Translations under genes and position numbers: made by a program
The notes under the pieces: model-generated
What the model was told of the DNA's origin: nothing
The model's input: the letters and a program-made list of their open reading frames with translations, nothing else
Database searches by the model: none
Assembly: GCF_020567375.1 (NCBI RefSeq)
Contig: NZ_JAJBZM010000004.1
Span: 1-51,394, forward strand
Direction of reading: 5' to 3'
From: Janibacter melonis
GTDB taxonomy: Bacteria > Actinomycetota > Actinomycetes > Actinomycetales > Dermatophilaceae
Length of the DNA stretch: 51,394 nt
Shown: positions 50,597 through 51,394 of the stretch, one piece after another
Layout of the letters: each line of letters starts with the position of its first letter
Position numbering within the stretch: the stretch's first letter is position 1

Positions 50597-51340
50597 TTGC
50601 CAGGGCTGGGAACCGTCGATACTTCGGATGTGGCACGGGAAGAAGACGTAGCGGAGAGCGTGAGTGCCGCGTTCGCGCGGACGTGGTGGAAGTCGCTCAT
50701 GGAGAACACAGTTGCGCTAGTTGAAGATTCCTCGCTGCTAGCCGCCCATGACAGTTTCGGACGGTCGCAGTCGATGATCGTGCTTGCTATGGAGGAATTG
50801 GCGAAAGCGCGTTGGCTCTACGAGGCGGCGGAGCTCGAGTGGTCGGCTCCGCTTGGCCTCTATGGGTCCCCCCCGCGCCCTGCGGGTGACGTGTTGCTTC
50901 CCGAGGGCCTCTCGTCCATCCGAAGGGCACACGCCGAGAAGTTGCAAGTAGCAGAGCAGTTCGCATCGGGACTCGCCGGCTTCTGGAGCTTGGATCGCAG
51001 GATGGAGTACTACGAGCGTCCCGACCTCGCGGCGTTCGAGGCGGCGGCCAAGCAACGCAATCTAGACAAGCAGTCCGGCCTGTATGTAGACCGCAGCGGT
51101 GACACCATCACCAGCCCCCTTGTCGATGTGTCCCCAGGTGAGGTGGTGAAGGCAATTCGACACACCGCCAAGGTCGTGCAGATGCACCTGATCGAGGACC
51201 ACACCCGCCAGCAGGATGCGCCAGATCTAGCCACGATCGACTCCGTTGAACATCTTCACTGGGCTGTCATGCCGTACTCCGACCCTGAGTTGTTCGCAGA
51301 TTTCCTCGCTAGGTTCTCAAAGGAGGGGGGCTCGGCGTAG
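50597..51340 (+). CDS. abiV: AbiV-family HEPN abortive-infection protein
   Basis: Encodes up to 247 aa. TTG 50597 is the longest start; GTG at 50630 and 50660 are alternatives and none has a strong ribosome site. The segment LLAAHDSFGRSQSMIVLAME followed by ELAKARWLYEAAELEW is the AbiV HEPN signature, where family members carry a conserved A-x-x-L-A-x-E-E-x-x-K helix. AbiV blocks phage translation in Lactococcus. The stop lies in the terminal repeat, so on the circle the DUF5677-like gene at 191 follows directly. Confidence 0.75.
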   Translation: MPGLGTVDTSDVAREEDVAESVSAAFARTWWKSLMENTVALVEDSSLLAAHDSFGRSQSMIVLAMEELAKARWLYEAAELEWSAPLGLYGSPPRPAGDVLLPEGLSSIRRAHAEKLQVAEQFASGLAGFWSLDRRMEYYERPDLAAFEAAAKQRNLDKQSGLYVDRSGDTITSPLVDVSPGEVVKAIRHTAKVVQMHLIEDHTRQQDAPDLATIDSVEHLHWAVMPYSDPELFADFLARFSKEGGSA

Positions 51341-51394
51341 ACGCCGGGGGGTTACCGAAAGCGGAGGGAGCAAGTCGGACGCCAAGCGGGGCCC
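51322..51394. repeat. Terminal direct repeat, right copy
   Basis: Identical to bases 1-73. The abiV-like gene ends 19 bases into it. Removing one copy gives a circle of about 51,321 bp. Confidence 0.95.

Noticed and set aside
1-51394. Insertion sequences or transposases
   Set aside because: No DDE, serine or HUH transposase motifs and no terminal inverted repeats with target duplications were seen.

Overview
The window is a complete circular plasmid. The first 73 bases recur exactly as the last 73 (1-73 and 51322-51394), so the true circle is about 51,321 bp and the gene that ends at 51340 runs across the join. High GC, GTG/TTG starts, leaderless-looking genes, a perfect Gram-positive/actinobacterial-type SOS box and many small actinobacterial families (SCO6880, DUF4913, DUF6668, DUF6349) point to a high-GC actinobacterium, probably Micrococcales. 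The genus cannot be read from the sequence.

Layout. (1) 1.2-4.9 kb: mobilization module with a candidate oriT hairpin, a MobC-like accessory protein, a MOB-type relaxase and a coiled-coil protein. (2) 4.9-15.6 kb, minus strand: a tightly overlapping type IV secretion operon (DUF6668 protein, VirB2-like peptide, membrane-anchored protein, VirB6-like channel, SCO6880, VirB4, VirD4, DUF4913), followed by a large zinc-ribbon protein of unknown role. (3) 15.7-19.2 kb, plus strand: a divergent small HTH regulator, then the wall-penetrating SLT-M23 hydrolase, a lipoprotein and a membrane-anchored beta-propeller-like protein. (4) 19.3-22.5 kb: small RHH protein, probable replication initiator and a 1.35-kb gene-poor region that may hold the replication origin. 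(5) 22.5-28.1 kb: maintenance region (frameshifted gene, DUF6349, ArdC antirestriction, small zinc proteins, ParA and a ParB-like protein). Several genes here are preceded by copies of one leader repeat. (6) 28.1-34 kb: small regulators, an SOS-controlled gene, membrane proteins and a lipoprotein.

(7) 34.1-44.3 kb: a secreted RHS polymorphic toxin system. It has a 979-aa secreted DNRLRE/LamG-like partner, a 2121-aa RHS protein with a restriction-endonuclease-fold toxin tip, and a DUF4304-type immunity gene overlapping the toxin stop. (8) 44.5-51.3 kb and on across the join to 1.0 kb: a defence and addiction island. It holds a DUF3883 nuclease with a possible EVE/PUA-like domain, a Phd / unknown / RelE three-gene locus, a winged-helix protein, a structured RNA locus, the AbiE type IV toxin-antitoxin pair, an AbiV HEPN protein and a DUF5677-like protein.

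Together the genes make a self-transmissible plasmid: relaxase plus VirD4 load DNA, VirB4/VirB6/SCO6880 and the SLT-M23 enzyme build the channel through a Gram-positive wall, ArdC may protect incoming DNA, ParA/ParB and the TA loci keep the plasmid, and the RHS and Abi genes act against neighbouring cells and phages. The most noteworthy items are the leader-repeat family, the three-gene TA locus, the structured RNA with a 28-nt palindromic terminator, the AbiV/DUF5677 pair across the join and the two-protein RHS system.
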